A stretch of 64,000 bases of DNA from Pseudomonas sp. MM223 (GTDB lineage Bacteria; Pseudomonadota; Gammaproteobacteria; Pseudomonadales; Pseudomonadaceae): contig OX352322.1 in NCBI GenBank assembly GCA_947090765.1, forward strand, positions 415,501-479,500, written 5' to 3'. Below the pieces are notes generated by a model. The model did not search any database, was not told the origin of the DNA, and was given only the letters and a program-made list of their open reading frames with translations. This document shows, piece by piece, positions 50,929 through 60,313 of this stretch (its first letter is position 1; the number at the start of each line of letters is the position of its first letter). Position numbers and translations under genes: made by a program.

Positions 50929-53106
50929 TTACAACCCGTTACGCGCCTTGAACTCACGGCGACGGCGGTGCAGCACCGGCTCGGTATAGCCGTTCGGCTG
51001 CTTGCCACCTTCTACCACCAACTCTACAGCCGCCTGGAACGCGACGTTGTCGTCGAAGTTCGGCGCCATTGGGCGGTACAGGGCGTCACCGGCGTTCTGC
51101 TGGTCGACCACCACGGCCATGCGCTTGAGGCTTTCCAGTACCTGCTCCTGGCTGACCACGCCATGGCGCAGCCAGTTGGCCAGCAGCTGGGCCGAAATAC
51201 GCAGGGTGGCGCGGTCTTCCATCAGGCCGACGTTGTTGATGTCCGGTACCTTCGAGCAACCCACACCTTGGTCGATCCAGCGCACCACGTAGCCGAGGAT
51301 GCCCTGGGCGTTGTTGTCCAGCTCGTTGCGGATTTCTTCGTCCGACCAGTTGGTATCGGCAGCCAGCGGGATGGCCAGGATGTCGTCCACCGATGCCGGG
51401 GTACGCGAGGCCAGCTCACGCTGGCGCGCCTGTACATCCACCTTGTGGTAGTGCAGGGCGTGCAGGGTAGCGGCAGTCGGCGACGGCACCCAGGCGGTGT
51501 TGGCACCGGCCAGCGGGTGGGCGATTTTCTGCTCCAGCATGGCGGCCATCAGGTCAGGCATGGCCCACATGCCTTTGCCGATCTGTGCACGGCCTTGCAG
51601 GCCAGTGGCCAGGCCAACGTCGACGTTGTTGTTCTCGTAGGCGCCGATCCACTTCTCGTTCTTCATGGCGCCCTTGCGCACTACGGCGCCGGCTTCCATC
51701 GAGGTGTGGATTTCATCGCCAGTACGGTCGAGGAAACCGGTGTTGATGAACGCTACGCGCTCAGCGGCTGCCTTGATGCACGATTTGAGGTTGACCGTGG
51801 TACGGCGCTCCTCGTCCATGATGCCGACCTTGACGGTGTTGCGCGGCATGCCCAGCAGGTCTTCGACCTGGCTGAAGATTTCGGCGGCGAAGGCGACTTC
51901 TTCCGGGCCGTGCATCTTCGGTTTGACGATGTACACGCTGCCGCTGCGGGTGTTCTTGCGGCTGGTGTTGCCGTTGAGGTTGTGCAGGGCAATCAGGTTG
52001 GTGAACAGGCCGTCCTGGATACCTTCGGGGATTTCGTTGCCCTGGGCATCGAGGATCGCCGGGTTGGTCATCAGGTGGCCAACGTTACGCACGAACAGCA
52101 GCGAACGGCCATGCAGGGTCACGCTGCCGCCGTTGGGCGCGGCGTATTCGCGGTCCGGGTTCATGGTGCGGGTGAAGGTTTTGCCACCCTTGCTCACGGT
52201 TTCGGCCAGGTCGCCTTTCATCAGGCCCAGCCAGTTGCGGTAGACGACTACCTTGTCGTCGGCGTCGACGGCGGCAACCGAGTCTTCGCAGTCCATGATG
52301 GTGGTCAGCGCCGACTCCATCAGGATGTCTTTCACGCTGGCGGCGTCAGTGCTGCCAACCGGGGTGCTGGCGTCGACCTGGATTTCGAAGTGCAGGCCGT
52401 TGTGCTTGAGCAGCACGGCGGTCGGTGCCGCGGCGTCACCGTGGAAGCCGATGAGCTGGGCGTCGTCACGCAGGCCGCTGTTGCTGCCGCCTTTGAGGGC
52501 AACAACCAGCTTGCCGCCTTCGATGCGGTAGCCGGTGGAGTCGACGTGCGAGCCGGCAGCCAGTGGCGCGGCCTCGTCGAGGAAGGCGCGGGCGAAGGCA
52601 ATGACCTTGTCGCCACGGACCTTGTTGTAACCTTGGCCTTTTTCGGCGCCGCCTTCATCGCTGATGGCGTCGGTGCCGTACAGGGCGTCATACAGCGAAC
52701 CCCAGCGAGCGTTGGCGGCGTTCAGGGCAAAACGGGCGTTCATCACCGGAACAACCAGCTGCGGGCCGGCCATATGGGCGATTTCTTCGTCCACGTTCTG
52801 GGTGGTGGCCTGGAAATCGTCGGCTTGTGGCAGCAGGTAGCCGATTTCCTGGAGGAATGCTTTGTAGGCTACGGCGTCGTGTGCCTGGCCTTTGCGTGCC
52901 TGGTGCCAGGCGTCGATCTTGGCTTGCAGCTCGTCGCGCTTGGCGAGCAGGGCTTTGTTCTTTGGAGCGAGGTCATTGATGATCTTCTCTGCACCCGCCC
53001 AGAACTGCTCGGCGACGATGCCGGTCCCGGGGATGGCTTCGTTGTTCACGAAGTCGTACAGGACCTTGGCGACCTGAAGGCCACCGACTTGAACGTATCC
53101 AGTCAT
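50929..53106 (-). CDS. glcB: Malate synthase G
   Basis: 725-aa monomeric enzyme condensing glyoxylate and acetyl-CoA to malate in the glyoxylate shunt. ATG 53106 ([20 protein letters not shown]) has TGAGG upstream and matches family length; a start 12 nt earlier is less likely. The magnesium and glyoxylate site is in [16 protein letters not shown] and [12 protein letters not shown]; the active-site base region is [20 protein letters not shown]. It is a monocistronic minus-strand gene with a 449-nt upstream region carrying operator-like half-sites also seen before aceE. Confidence 0.98.
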   Translation of the reverse strand: MTGYVQVGGLQVAKVLYDFVNNEAIPGTGIVAEQFWAGAEKIINDLAPKNKALLAKRDELQAKIDAWHQARKGQAHDAVAYKAFLQEIGYLLPQADDFQATTQNVDEEIAHMAGPQLVVPVMNARFALNAANARWGSLYDALYGTDAISDEGGAEKGQGYNKVRGDKVIAFARAFLDEAAPLAAGSHVDSTGYRIEGGKLVVALKGGSNSGLRDDAQLIGFHGDAAAPTAVLLKHNGLHFEIQVDASTPVGSTDAASVKDILMESALTTIMDCEDSVAAVDADDKVVVYRNWLGLMKGDLAETVSKGGKTFTRTMNPDREYAAPNGGSVTLHGRSLLFVRNVGHLMTNPAILDAQGNEIPEGIQDGLFTNLIALHNLNGNTSRKNTRSGSVYIVKPKMHGPEEVAFAAEIFSQVEDLLGMPRNTVKVGIMDEERRTTVNLKSCIKAAAERVAFINTGFLDRTGDEIHTSMEAGAVVRKGAMKNEKWIGAYENNNVDVGLATGLQGRAQIGKGMWAMPDLMAAMLEQKIAHPLAGANTAWVPSPTAATLHALHYHKVDVQARQRELASRTPASVDDILAIPLAADTNWSDEEIRNELDNNAQGILGYVVRWIDQGVGCSKVPDINNVGLMEDRATLRISAQLLANWLRHGVVSQEQVLESLKRMAVVVDQQNAGDALYRPMAPNFDDNVAFQAAVELVVEGGKQPNGYTEPVLHRRRREFKARNGL

Positions 53107-53555
53107 TGCTTGCCTCACTCTGCTCAGCTATTTCGCTCTTCTGTATTAAGCCTGTAGCGCTTCTCTAAACACGGCACCAGTGCGTGCCCCCGGGTTGTGC
53201 CGGGCGCGGCTGGGTGCGGCCTGCCAGACAGGCTGGCGGGCAGTGTGCGTATTTTCACAGGCGCCTTGGCAGACATCCAAACGACGTTTTGTAGTCCGCG
53301 CCACGGGATACTACATGAAGCAGTAGGCGGGGCAAAATCAGACTAAAAGCGCCGTTATGCGACCCGTTGGTCGCGTATGGTCACGCTGGGAGTGGGTATG
53401 TTCGCAAAAAACAGGTGGATTGTTCCAGATAAATCTTGAAACAGTACACGATTCGTTGTGCTGACCGCCCTGCGGCAGGTTGCCGCGCCTTGCCTATACT
53501 GAGCGGATCCCCTGATTTTCTGCCGCCCGGCGCGGTCCGACACGAGGAAGGGCTT
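53107..53555. promoter_or_regulatory. glcB/gcvR divergent control region
   Basis: 449-nt gap with no supported gene. On the glcB side, TGTAGT (53290-53295) and ACTACA (53310-53315) form a split inverted repeat with a 14-nt spacer, and TGCGACCCGTTGGTCGCG (53358-53375) is a hairpin close to that upstream of aceE. A TATACT near 53495 could be a -10 for the gcvR-like gene, but no good -35 was found at the proper distance. Confidence 0.6.
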
Positions 53556-54074
53556 GTGGATCATCTTGTACTGACTGTTATTGCCCCTGACAAGGCCGGC
53601 CAGGTCGAACGCATTGCCCAGTGCATCGCCGACCACAGTGGCAACTGGCTGGAAAGCCGCATGTCGCGTATGGCCGGGCAGTTTGCCGGCATCTTGCGGG
53701 TGGCGGTGCCAGCTGAGAATTACGCTGAGCTGGTAGCATCGTTGCAGGGGCTGGCCCGGTATGACATTCGCGTGCTGATTGCCGAAAGCGGCATCGAGCC
53801 ATCGTGTACCTGGAAGCCGATTGCCATGGAACTGGTGGGTAATGACCGGCCGGGGATCGTGCGGGACATTACCCGGTTGCTGGCGGATCTGGGGGTGAAC
53901 CTTGAGCGGTTTACCACTGAGGTGCGGCCGGCACCGATGAGCAGTGAGCCGCTGTTTCATGCGGATGCATTGCTGGCGCTGCCGTTGACCCTTTCGCTGG
54001 ATGACTTGCAGCAGAAGCTGGAGAGCCTGGCGGATGACTTGATGGTGGAGTTGCAGTTGCGGGCGGAGGATTGA
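53556..54074 (+). CDS. gcvR: GcvR-like glycine cleavage regulator (two ACT domains)
   Basis: 172-aa protein made of two ACT domains (about 1-80, HLVLTVIAPDKAGQVERIAQ; about 90-170, PIAMELVGNDRPGIVRDITRLL). The start is GTG 53556 because GAGGAAGG lies just upstream; the frame remains open further 5' without a start signal. By family it would bind glycine and restrain GcvA-type activation of the glycine cleavage system. No gcv genes are in the window. Confidence 0.88.
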   Translation: MDHLVLTVIAPDKAGQVERIAQCIADHSGNWLESRMSRMAGQFAGILRVAVPAENYAELVASLQGLARYDIRVLIAESGIEPSCTWKPIAMELVGNDRPGIVRDITRLLADLGVNLERFTTEVRPAPMSSEPLFHADALLALPLTLSLDDLQQKLESLADDLMVELQLRAED

Positions 54075-54086
54075 GCCGGGATTGTC

Positions 54087-54192
54087 GGGGGCCGCTTTGC
54101 GGCCCATTCGCAGCACAAGGCTGCCCCTACAGGGGAATGCATACCACCTGTAGGAGCAGCCTTGTGCTGCGAATGGGCTGCAAAGCAGCCCC
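54087..54192. repeat. REP pair, family B
   Basis: Outer GGGGGCCGCTTTGCGGCCC and GGGCTGCAAAGCAGCCCC modules around family B arms, directly behind the gcvR-like gene and beside the DnaA-box repeats. Confidence 0.9.
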
Positions 54193-54198
54193 CTGCGG

Positions 54199-54411
54199 TT
54201 ATCCCGATATCACGGGGAAGGCCTTGTGGATAACCTGGGGGTGTACCTCTCCAGCCCAGATGCCACGTGCCTTGCAGGCTTTTGATCAAAAAACACCCAA
54301 GAATCAGCAGCTTGTGCACAAAGCACGGGGACGAGGGTGTGGATAACCTTTGGAGATGTCTCTGCAGGCCACGAGCCACATGGCCTGTAGAGTTTTGATC
54401 ATTTATTGATC
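54199..54411. repeat. Two diverged direct repeats with DnaA boxes
   Basis: A ~78-nt unit occurs at 54211-54288 and 54324-54401, exactly 113 nt apart, with about two-thirds identity without gaps. Each copy starts CACGGGGA, has a perfect DnaA box TGTGGATAA (54225-54233 and 54338-54346) extended to TGTGGATAACCT, and ends TTTTGATCA (54280-54288 and 54393-54401). Between them is the palindrome TTGTGCACAA (54312-54321); a weaker box TTATCCCGA is at 54199. A further TGATCA ends in the rarD stop. No gene is present in this gap. Confidence 0.8.
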
Positions 54412-55297
54412 AGCTGCGCTTGCGCAAATTCATCCATGCATCGACGCTGTAAATCGCCAAACCCGCCCAGATGAACATGAACGCCACCAAGGTGCTCGAC
54501 GACAAATGCTCATCGAACAGCAGTACGGCCTGCAACAACACCAGGGTAGGTGCGAGGTATTGCAGGAAGCCCAGCGTGGTGTACGGCAGGTGCCGGGCCG
54601 CCGCGTTGAAGCACACCAGCGGTACCAGCGTCACCGGCCCGGCCGCCATCAGCCACAGTGCTTCGCTGCTGGTGTAGAACGCCCCTTGGGCACTCATTGC
54701 CGCCGGGTGCAGCAGCATCCAGCCAAGGGCCAGCGGCACCAGCATCCAGGTTTCCACCACCAGGCCCGGCAATGCTGCCACCGGCGCCTGTTTGCGAATC
54801 AGCCCGTAGAAGCCGAAGCTCAGCGCCAGCACCAACGACACCCAAGGCAGGCTGCCCACTTGCCACACCTGCTGGGCCACACCTACAGCGGCCATGCCCA
54901 CCGCCAGCCATTGTAGGCGCCGCAGGCGCTCGCCAAGAATCAGCATGCCCAGCAGCACATTGATCAGCGGGTTGATGTAGTAACCCAGGCTGGCTTCGAG
55001 CATACGGCCGTTGTTCACCGACCACACGTAAGTCAGCCAGTTACCGGCAATCAGTGCCCCGCTCAGTGCAAGGATGCCCAGCCGGCGTGGGTTGTCGCGC
55101 AGTTCGCGCCACCAGCCGGGGTGTTTCCACACCAGAAGCAGCAGCGAACCGAACAGCGCCGACCAGAGCACCCGGTGGACAATGATCTCCACCGCCGGGA
55201 CGTTCTGGATTGCCTTGAAGTAAAGGGGGAACAGGCCCCAGATGATGTAGGCGCTCAGGCCCAATATGTACCCGCGACGCGGGTTTGCGGCGTGCAT
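54410..55297 (-). CDS. rarD: EamA-family transporter RarD
   Basis: 295-aa inner-membrane protein of the drug/metabolite transporter superfamily with ten predicted TM helices in two EamA repeats (first opens YILGLSAYIIWGLFPLYFKAI). The RarD-specific features EIIVHRVLWSALFG and NWLTYVWSVNNGRMLEASLGYYINPL are clear. Predicted permease; transported substrate uncertain. The stop codon lies in a GATC-containing repeat end. Confidence 0.93.
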   Translation of the reverse strand: MHAANPRRGYILGLSAYIIWGLFPLYFKAIQNVPAVEIIVHRVLWSALFGSLLLLVWKHPGWWRELRDNPRRLGILALSGALIAGNWLTYVWSVNNGRMLEASLGYYINPLINVLLGMLILGERLRRLQWLAVGMAAVGVAQQVWQVGSLPWVSLVLALSFGFYGLIRKQAPVAALPGLVVETWMLVPLALGWMLLHPAAMSAQGAFYTSSEALWLMAAGPVTLVPLVCFNAAARHLPYTTLGFLQYLAPTLVLLQAVLLFDEHLSSSTLVAFMFIWAGLAIYSVDAWMNLRKRS

Positions 55298-55361
55298 GCA
55301 GAATCCTTGCTTAGGTTGCTAAATAAAGCGACGCCTATTGTAGACAGAGGCAGGCATGCTT

Positions 55362-56336
55362 CTAGAACAATTTCAGCGGTGGTTCATCCAGCGCGGCCAT
55401 CTGTTCGCGCAGGGCGAGAATCTGGTCGCCCCAGTAGCGGGGTTGGCCGAACCAGGGGAAGCTGGGCGGGAACGCCGGGTCGTCCCAGCGCCTTGCGAGC
55501 CACGCGCTGTAGTGCAACTGGCGCAGGGCGCGCAGCGGCTCGATCAGGGCCAGCTCGCGCGGGTCGAAATCGTGGAACTCGTTGTAGCCGTCGATGAGTT
55601 CGGCCAGTTGCCCCAGGCGCTCTTCGCGGCTGCCGGCCAGCATCATCCACAGGTCTTGCACCGCCGGGCCCATGCGGCAATCGTCGAGGTCGACCACGTG
55701 GTACACCTCGTCACGGTGCATCAGGTTGCCGGGGTGCAGGTCGCCGTGCAGGCGGATGAGCTGGTGCGGTGTGCGGGCGTAGATGTCCTCGACACGTTTT
55801 AGCAGGTCGCGGGCCACGGACTCGAAAGCCGGCAACAGTTCGCGAGGGACAAAGCCACCTTCCAGCAGGGTGTTCAGCGAGGCGTGGCCGAAGTTGTCCA
55901 CAGCGAGGGCTTCGCGGTGCTCGAATGGCCTGCTGGCGCCTACGGCATGCAGGCGGCCGAGCAATTGGCCCAGGCGATACAACTGGTCGAGGTTGCCCGG
56001 CTCGGGGGCGTGGCCGCCGCGGCGGGGGAACAAGGTGAAACGGAAGCCCTTGTGTTCGAACAGGGTGCGGCCAGCGTGCTGCATCGGCGCAACCACCGGC
56101 ACTTCGCAGTCGGCGAGTTCGGCAGTGAAGGCATGTTCTTCGAGGATGGCCGCATCGCTCCAGCGGCCAGGGCGGTAGAACTTCGCGATCAGCGGCTGCG
56201 CGTCTTCGATGCCCACCTGATAGACGCGGTTCTCGTAGCTGTTCAGTGCCAGCACCCGGGCATCGCTGAGAAAGCCGATGCTTTCCACGGCGTCCAGGAC
56301 CAGGTCGGGGGTGAGGGTATCGAAGGGGTGGGACAT
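55362..56336 (-). CDS. srkA: Stress-response kinase A (YihE/RdoA family)
   Basis: 324-aa Ser/Thr kinase-like protein of the choline-kinase/APH fold, protecting cells from stress-induced death in E. coli. ATG 56336 has GGAG upstream; a longer frame to 56369 lacks a start signal. The catalytic loop is RLHGDLHPGNLMHRD and the metal-binding segment HVVDLDDCRMGPAVQDLW; the N-lobe lysine lies in PLIAKFYRPGRW. Confidence 0.94.
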   Translation of the reverse strand: MSHPFDTLTPDLVLDAVESIGFLSDARVLALNSYENRVYQVGIEDAQPLIAKFYRPGRWSDAAILEEHAFTAELADCEVPVVAPMQHAGRTLFEHKGFRFTLFPRRGGHAPEPGNLDQLYRLGQLLGRLHAVGASRPFEHREALAVDNFGHASLNTLLEGGFVPRELLPAFESVARDLLKRVEDIYARTPHQLIRLHGDLHPGNLMHRDEVYHVVDLDDCRMGPAVQDLWMMLAGSREERLGQLAELIDGYNEFHDFDPRELALIEPLRALRQLHYSAWLARRWDDPAFPPSFPWFGQPRYWGDQILALREQMAALDEPPLKLF

Positions 56337-56391
56337 GGTGACTCCGGAGGGTAGGCAGCGTGGGGCCATGGTACAGCGTTATACCTGTGCC

Positions 56392-56434
56392 GGCCTCTTC
56401 GCGGGCTTGCCCGCGAACCGCGTAAAGCGCGGCC
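56392..56434. repeat. REP-like double hairpin, family C variant
   Basis: TTCGCGGGCTTGCCCGCGAA (56398-56417) is a perfect hairpin, followed by a CGCG/CGCG stem, in the short gap between srkA and modE. Confidence 0.7.
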
Positions 56435-56438
56435 AGGC

Positions 56439-57203
56439 TTATGCAGGAACCCCAATCAACACATAAGAGGGATGAAACTGCACCCGCACCGCACTGCCAG
56501 GCGCCACCGGCTGCCCAGCCAACCAATCCGCCTCGGCAATGGCACACAACGTCTGCCCATTGCCCAACGCCAGCCGGACCTCACTGGGCCCGTCATCCTC
56601 TGCCAGCACCTCTTCCACCGTTGCACTCAAGCAGTTGCTGCCCGCTTCGGCTGCTTCCCCCTGCGCCAGCAACCGCACCCACCCGGCCTTGAGCAGCGCC
56701 ACCACCATGGTGCCCAGCGTCAACTCCAGCCGCGCGGTACTGTCGTGGGTGATCAGCGCATCAATTTCCAGCCCCCCGCCCAATGCCAGGCTGATGCGGT
56801 CATACCGTCCCTCGCGGCGCAGGCCGCTGACCTGGCCCTGCAGCTGGTTGCGCGCACTGGTGCGCAGCATCAGGCGACCGAGCAGGTCGAGGTCGCTGGA
56901 TTCTTCGGCGGCTTCAAGCATTTGCGTCTGCAGTGCCTGCAGCCTTTGATACAGCCGCAGCACCCGCTCGCCTTCAGCCGACAAGCGCGCACCACCACCG
57001 CCACGGCCACCAGTGCTGCGCTCGACCAAGGGCTGGCTGGCCAGGTTGTTGAGCTCGTCGATGGCATCCCAGGCAGCCTTGTAGCTGATGCCTGCGGCTT
57101 TGGCCGCTCGGGTGATCGAGCCTTGCTCGGCGATGTGCTGCAACAGCGCAATGCGCTGGGGGCGGCGGGCGATGTGCTGGGTAAGCAGGGTGGGTAGGGG
57201 CAT
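56439..57203 (-). CDS. modE: Molybdate-responsive regulator ModE
   Basis: 254-aa transcription factor. N-terminal LysR-like winged helix (RIALLQHIAEQGSITRAAKAAG, ISYKAAWDAIDELN, then STGGRGGGGARLSAEGERVL) about 15-110, followed by two TOBE/Mop molybdate-binding domains (about 120-185 with TSARNQLQGQVSGL, and about 190-254). In other proteobacteria it represses the modABC molybdate transporter when molybdate is plentiful; no mod transport gene is in the window. Confidence 0.93.
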   Translation of the reverse strand: MPLPTLLTQHIARRPQRIALLQHIAEQGSITRAAKAAGISYKAAWDAIDELNNLASQPLVERSTGGRGGGGARLSAEGERVLRLYQRLQALQTQMLEAAEESSDLDLLGRLMLRTSARNQLQGQVSGLRREGRYDRISLALGGGLEIDALITHDSTARLELTLGTMVVALLKAGWVRLLAQGEAAEAGSNCLSATVEEVLAEDDGPSEVRLALGNGQTLCAIAEADWLAGQPVAPGSAVRVQFHPSYVLIGVPA

Positions 57204-57259
57204 GGATAGTCGGTCGTAGTGGTGCCTGAAGGTGAACAGTGTGGGCGATCCGCGCTTGC

Positions 57260-57991
57260 TTATACATACCCCGGCTTGGGCGTACGCGCCAGGCAGTACA
57301 CATCCACCCGCCGCGCGCCGGCCTTGCGCAGTACCTCGGCGATGGCCTGCGCGGTCGCACCGGTGGTCAACACATCATCGACAATGGCGACATGCTTGCC
57401 CGTCAGTGCACCCATGACCGAAAACGCTTGTCGCAAATTGCGCTGCCTGGCCCGGGCATCCAGCTGTTGCTGCGCAGGCGTTTCGCGCGTGCGCAGCAAC
57501 AATCGCTCATCGCAAGGCAGCCCAAGTTGCGCCGACAGCCACCGCCCAAGCATCCCGGCCTGGTTGAACCCGCGCTCGCGCAGTCGACGCTTGGCCAAGG
57601 GTACAGGCAACAGCAGGTCGGGGCGGGGCAACCCTTCGGCAAAGCGATGCAGCAGCCCATACCCCAGCAATTCAGCCATCAAACGCCCCAAAGGCCACTG
57701 CCGGTTGTGCTTGAAGCGGCTGACCAGCGTGTCTACCGGAAAGCCGAATTGCCATGGCGCAATTACTTGCTCGAACGGCGGCAGGTGCCGACAACACTGG
57801 GCGCAGGTCAGGCCAGCCATCGGTAGCGGCAAGGCGCAGCGCAGGCATTGATCGCCCAGCCAGGGTAGTTCCTGCTCGCAGGCTGTGCACAATGGGTAGG
57901 CCTGCTCGGCAGGTGCGTCACACAATAAACACATCTGATTAATAAGTGAGCACTTGTAAACCAGTCTTTTCCAATGCGGTTGACAGTCCAT
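57260..57991 (-). CDS. comF: ComF-family phosphoribosyltransferase
   Basis: 243-aa ComF/GntX protein. An N-terminal zinc-finger-like region has four CxxC pairs (CLLC, CTAC, CLRC, CAQC), followed by a PRTase domain with the PRPP loop VAIVDDVLTTGATAQAIAEVL near residue 205. In other bacteria ComF homologues act in DNA uptake; here the role is unproven. GGAAGG precedes the ATG. It is divergent from bioB with only 89 nt between starts; the candidate bioB promoter overlaps its first codons. Confidence 0.92.
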   Translation of the reverse strand: MDCQPHWKRLVYKCSLINQMCLLCDAPAEQAYPLCTACEQELPWLGDQCLRCALPLPMAGLTCAQCCRHLPPFEQVIAPWQFGFPVDTLVSRFKHNRQWPLGRLMAELLGYGLLHRFAEGLPRPDLLLPVPLAKRRLRERGFNQAGMLGRWLSAQLGLPCDERLLLRTRETPAQQQLDARARQRNLRQAFSVMGALTGKHVAIVDDVLTTGATAQAIAEVLRKAGARRVDVYCLARTPKPGYV

Positions 57992-58008
57992 GGGCCTTCC
58001 GTAACTAT
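57980..58008 (+). promoter_or_regulatory. Candidate sigma-70 promoter of the biotin operon
   Basis: TTGACA (57980-57985) and AACTAT (58003-58008) with a 17-nt spacer, ending 72 nt before the bioB ATG. The -35 box lies inside the first codons of comF on the other strand. Confidence 0.6.
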
Positions 58009-58080
58009 GCGAGCTATCCGTGATGCGCTTGTGGGCTTTCCTGTCCCGGCGCCAGCTTCAGCCTAAACAAGGAAACGCCG

Positions 58081-59139
58081 ATGAGCGCGAGCACAACTGC
58101 AACAACACGTCACGACTGGTCCCTGGCCGAGGTCAAGGCGCTGTTCCAGCAACCGTTCAATGACTTGCTGTTTCAGGCGCAAACCGTGCACCGCGCGCAT
58201 TTCGACCCTAACCGGGTGCAGGTTTCGACCTTGCTGTCGATCAAGACCGGCGCCTGCCCGGAAGATTGCAAATATTGTCCACAGTCCGGCCACTACAACA
58301 CCGGGCTGGAAAAACAGAAGCTGATGGAAGTGCAAAAGGTGCTGGAAGAGGCCGCCCGCGCCAAAGCCATCGGCTCTACCCGCTTCTGCATGGGCGCGGC
58401 GTGGAAGCACCCGTCGGCCAAAGACATGCCCTACGTGCTGGAAATGGTCAAAGGCGTGAAGGCCATGGGCCTGGAAACCTGCATGACCCTCGGCAAGCTC
58501 GACGAGGAGCAGACCAAGGCCCTGGCCCAGGCCGGCCTGGACTACTACAACCACAACCTCGACACCTCGCCAGAGTTCTACGGCAGCATCATCACCACCC
58601 GTACCTACAGCGAGCGCCTGCAAACCCTGGCCTATGTGCGTGACGCCGGGATGAAGATCTGCTCCGGCGGCATCCTGGGCATGGGTGAGTCGCTGGACGA
58701 CCGCGCCGGCCTGCTGATCCAGCTGGCCAACCTGCCTGAGCACCCGGAGTCGGTGCCGATCAACATGCTGGTCAAGGTTGCCGGCACGCCGCTGGCCGAG
58801 GAAGAGGACGTCGACCCGTTCGACTTCATCCGCATGCTGGCGGTGGCCCGCCTGCTGATGCCCAAGTCGCACGTGCGCCTGTCCGCTGGCCGCGAGCAAA
58901 TGAACGAGCAGATGCAGGCCCTGGCCTTCATGGCGGGCGCCAACTCGATTTTCTACGGCGAAAAACTGCTGACCACCGCCAACCCGCAGGCCGACAAGGA
59001 CATGCAATTGTTCGCACGCTTGGGCATCAAGCCCGAAGCGCGTGAAGAGCACGCCGACGAAGTGCACCAGGCGGCCATCGAGCAGGCGCTGGTCGAACAG
59101 CGCAGCAGCGAGATGTTCTACAACGCTGCATCGGCCTGA
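58081..59139 (+). CDS. bioB: Biotin synthase
   Basis: 352-aa radical-SAM enzyme inserting sulfur into dethiobiotin. The SAM-cluster motif [15 protein letters not shown] gives C-x3-C-x2-C near residue 60; the downstream segments [28 protein letters not shown] and [11 protein letters not shown] contribute the 2Fe-2S ligands and substrate pocket, and the family arginine is in [11 protein letters not shown]. An AAGGAAA box precedes the ATG. First gene of bioBFHCD; bioF starts one base after its stop. Confidence 0.98.
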   Translation: MSASTTATTRHDWSLAEVKALFQQPFNDLLFQAQTVHRAHFDPNRVQVSTLLSIKTGACPEDCKYCPQSGHYNTGLEKQKLMEVQKVLEEAARAKAIGSTRFCMGAAWKHPSAKDMPYVLEMVKGVKAMGLETCMTLGKLDEEQTKALAQAGLDYYNHNLDTSPEFYGSIITTRTYSERLQTLAYVRDAGMKICSGGILGMGESLDDRAGLLIQLANLPEHPESVPINMLVKVAGTPLAEEEDVDPFDFIRMLAVARLLMPKSHVRLSAGREQMNEQMQALAFMAGANSIFYGEKLLTTANPQADKDMQLFARLGIKPEAREEHADEVHQAAIEQALVEQRSSEMFYNAASA

Positions 59140-59140
59140 C

Positions 59141-60313
59141 ATGGCCTTTGACCTGGCGGCGCGCCTGGCCGAACGGCGTGCCGCAGACCTGTATCGGCAG
59201 CGCCCACTGCTGGAAAGCCCGCAAGGGCCGGAAGTGGTGGTCGATGGGCAGCGGCTGCTGGCCTTCTGCAGCAATGACTACCTGGGCCTGGCCAACCACC
59301 CAGAGGTGATCGCCGCCTGGCAAGCCGGCGCCGAGCGCTGGGGTGTCGGTGGCGGTGCCTCGCACCTGGTGGTCGGCCACAGCACGCCGCACCACCAGGT
59401 TGAGGAAGCGCTGGCCGAACTGACCGGGCGCCCGCGTGCGTTGCTCTTCTCCACGGGCTACATGGCCAACTTGGGGGCGATCACTGCGTTGGTAGGGCAG
59501 GGCGACACTGTGCTGCAAGACCGCCTGAACCATGCCTCGCTGCTGGATGGCGGGCTGCTCAGCGGTGCCCGCTTCAACCGTTACCTGCACAATGACCCGG
59601 CCAGCCTAGCCAATCGTTTGGAGAAGGCCGTCGGCAATACCCTGGTGGTGACCGATGGCGTGTTCAGCATGGACGGCGACCTGGCCGACCTGCCGGCGCT
59701 GGCCGATGTCGCCCGCGCCCGTGGTGCCTGGTTGATGGTCGATGACGCCCATGGCCTGGGCACCCTCGGTGCACAGGGCGGCGGTATCGTCGAGCATTTC
59801 GGCCTGGGCGTGGAGGACGTACCGGTGCTGATCGGCACGCTGGGCAAGGCGTGCGGTACCGCGGGCGCCTTTGTTGCAGGCAGCGAAGAGCTGATCGAGA
59901 CGCTGGTGCAGTTCGCCCGCCCCTACATCTACACCACCAGCCAGCCACCGGCGCTGGCCTGCGCCACGTTGAAGAGCCTTGAGCTGCTGCGCCGCGAAAC
60001 CTGGCGTCGTGAACACCTGGCCGCGTTGATTGGCCAGTTCCGCGAAGGCGCCCAGCAGATCGGCCTGGCGTTGATGGACAGCCCGACGCCGATCCAGCCC
60101 ATCGTGATCGGCGACAGCGCACAGGCCTTGCGCCTGTCACGTATGTTGCGCGAGCGCGGCTTGCTGGTAACGGCCATCCGCCCACCCACCGTACCGGCGG
60201 GCAGCGCACGTCTGCGGGTAACCCTGAGCGCCGCGCACAGCGAGGCGCAGGTACAGCTATTGTTGAATGCATTGGCCGAGTGTTATCCACAGTTGGAGAA
60301 CGCCGATGCGTAA
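59141..60313 (+). CDS. bioF: 8-amino-7-oxononanoate synthase
   Basis: 390-aa PLP enzyme condensing pimeloyl-ACP (or CoA) with alanine. ATG 59141 follows the bioB stop after one base. The glycine/histidine-rich PLP pocket [18 protein letters not shown], the acidic residue of [11 protein letters not shown] and the lysine of [13 protein letters not shown] are all present. Overlaps bioH by 8 nt. A TTATCCACA word (DnaA-box sequence) near 60285 is inside the coding region and probably fortuitous. Confidence 0.97.
   Translation: MAFDLAARLAERRAADLYRQRPLLESPQGPEVVVDGQRLLAFCSNDYLGLANHPEVIAAWQAGAERWGVGGGASHLVVGHSTPHHQVEEALAELTGRPRALLFSTGYMANLGAITALVGQGDTVLQDRLNHASLLDGGLLSGARFNRYLHNDPASLANRLEKAVGNTLVVTDGVFSMDGDLADLPALADVARARGAWLMVDDAHGLGTLGAQGGGIVEHFGLGVEDVPVLIGTLGKACGTAGAFVAGSEELIETLVQFARPYIYTTSQPPALACATLKSLELLRRETWRREHLAALIGQFREGAQQIGLALMDSPTPIQPIVIGDSAQALRLSRMLRERGLLVTAIRPPTVPAGSARLRVTLSAAHSEAQVQLLLNALAECYPQLENADA

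Noticed and set aside
54199..54411. Chromosomal replication origin
   Set aside because: DnaA boxes are present, but there is no long AT-rich unwinding region and neither dnaA nor rpmH/rnpA is nearby.
60285..60293. TTATCCACA DnaA box at the end of bioF
   Set aside because: Single occurrence within coding sequence explained by the protein (ECYPQLE); no companion boxes.
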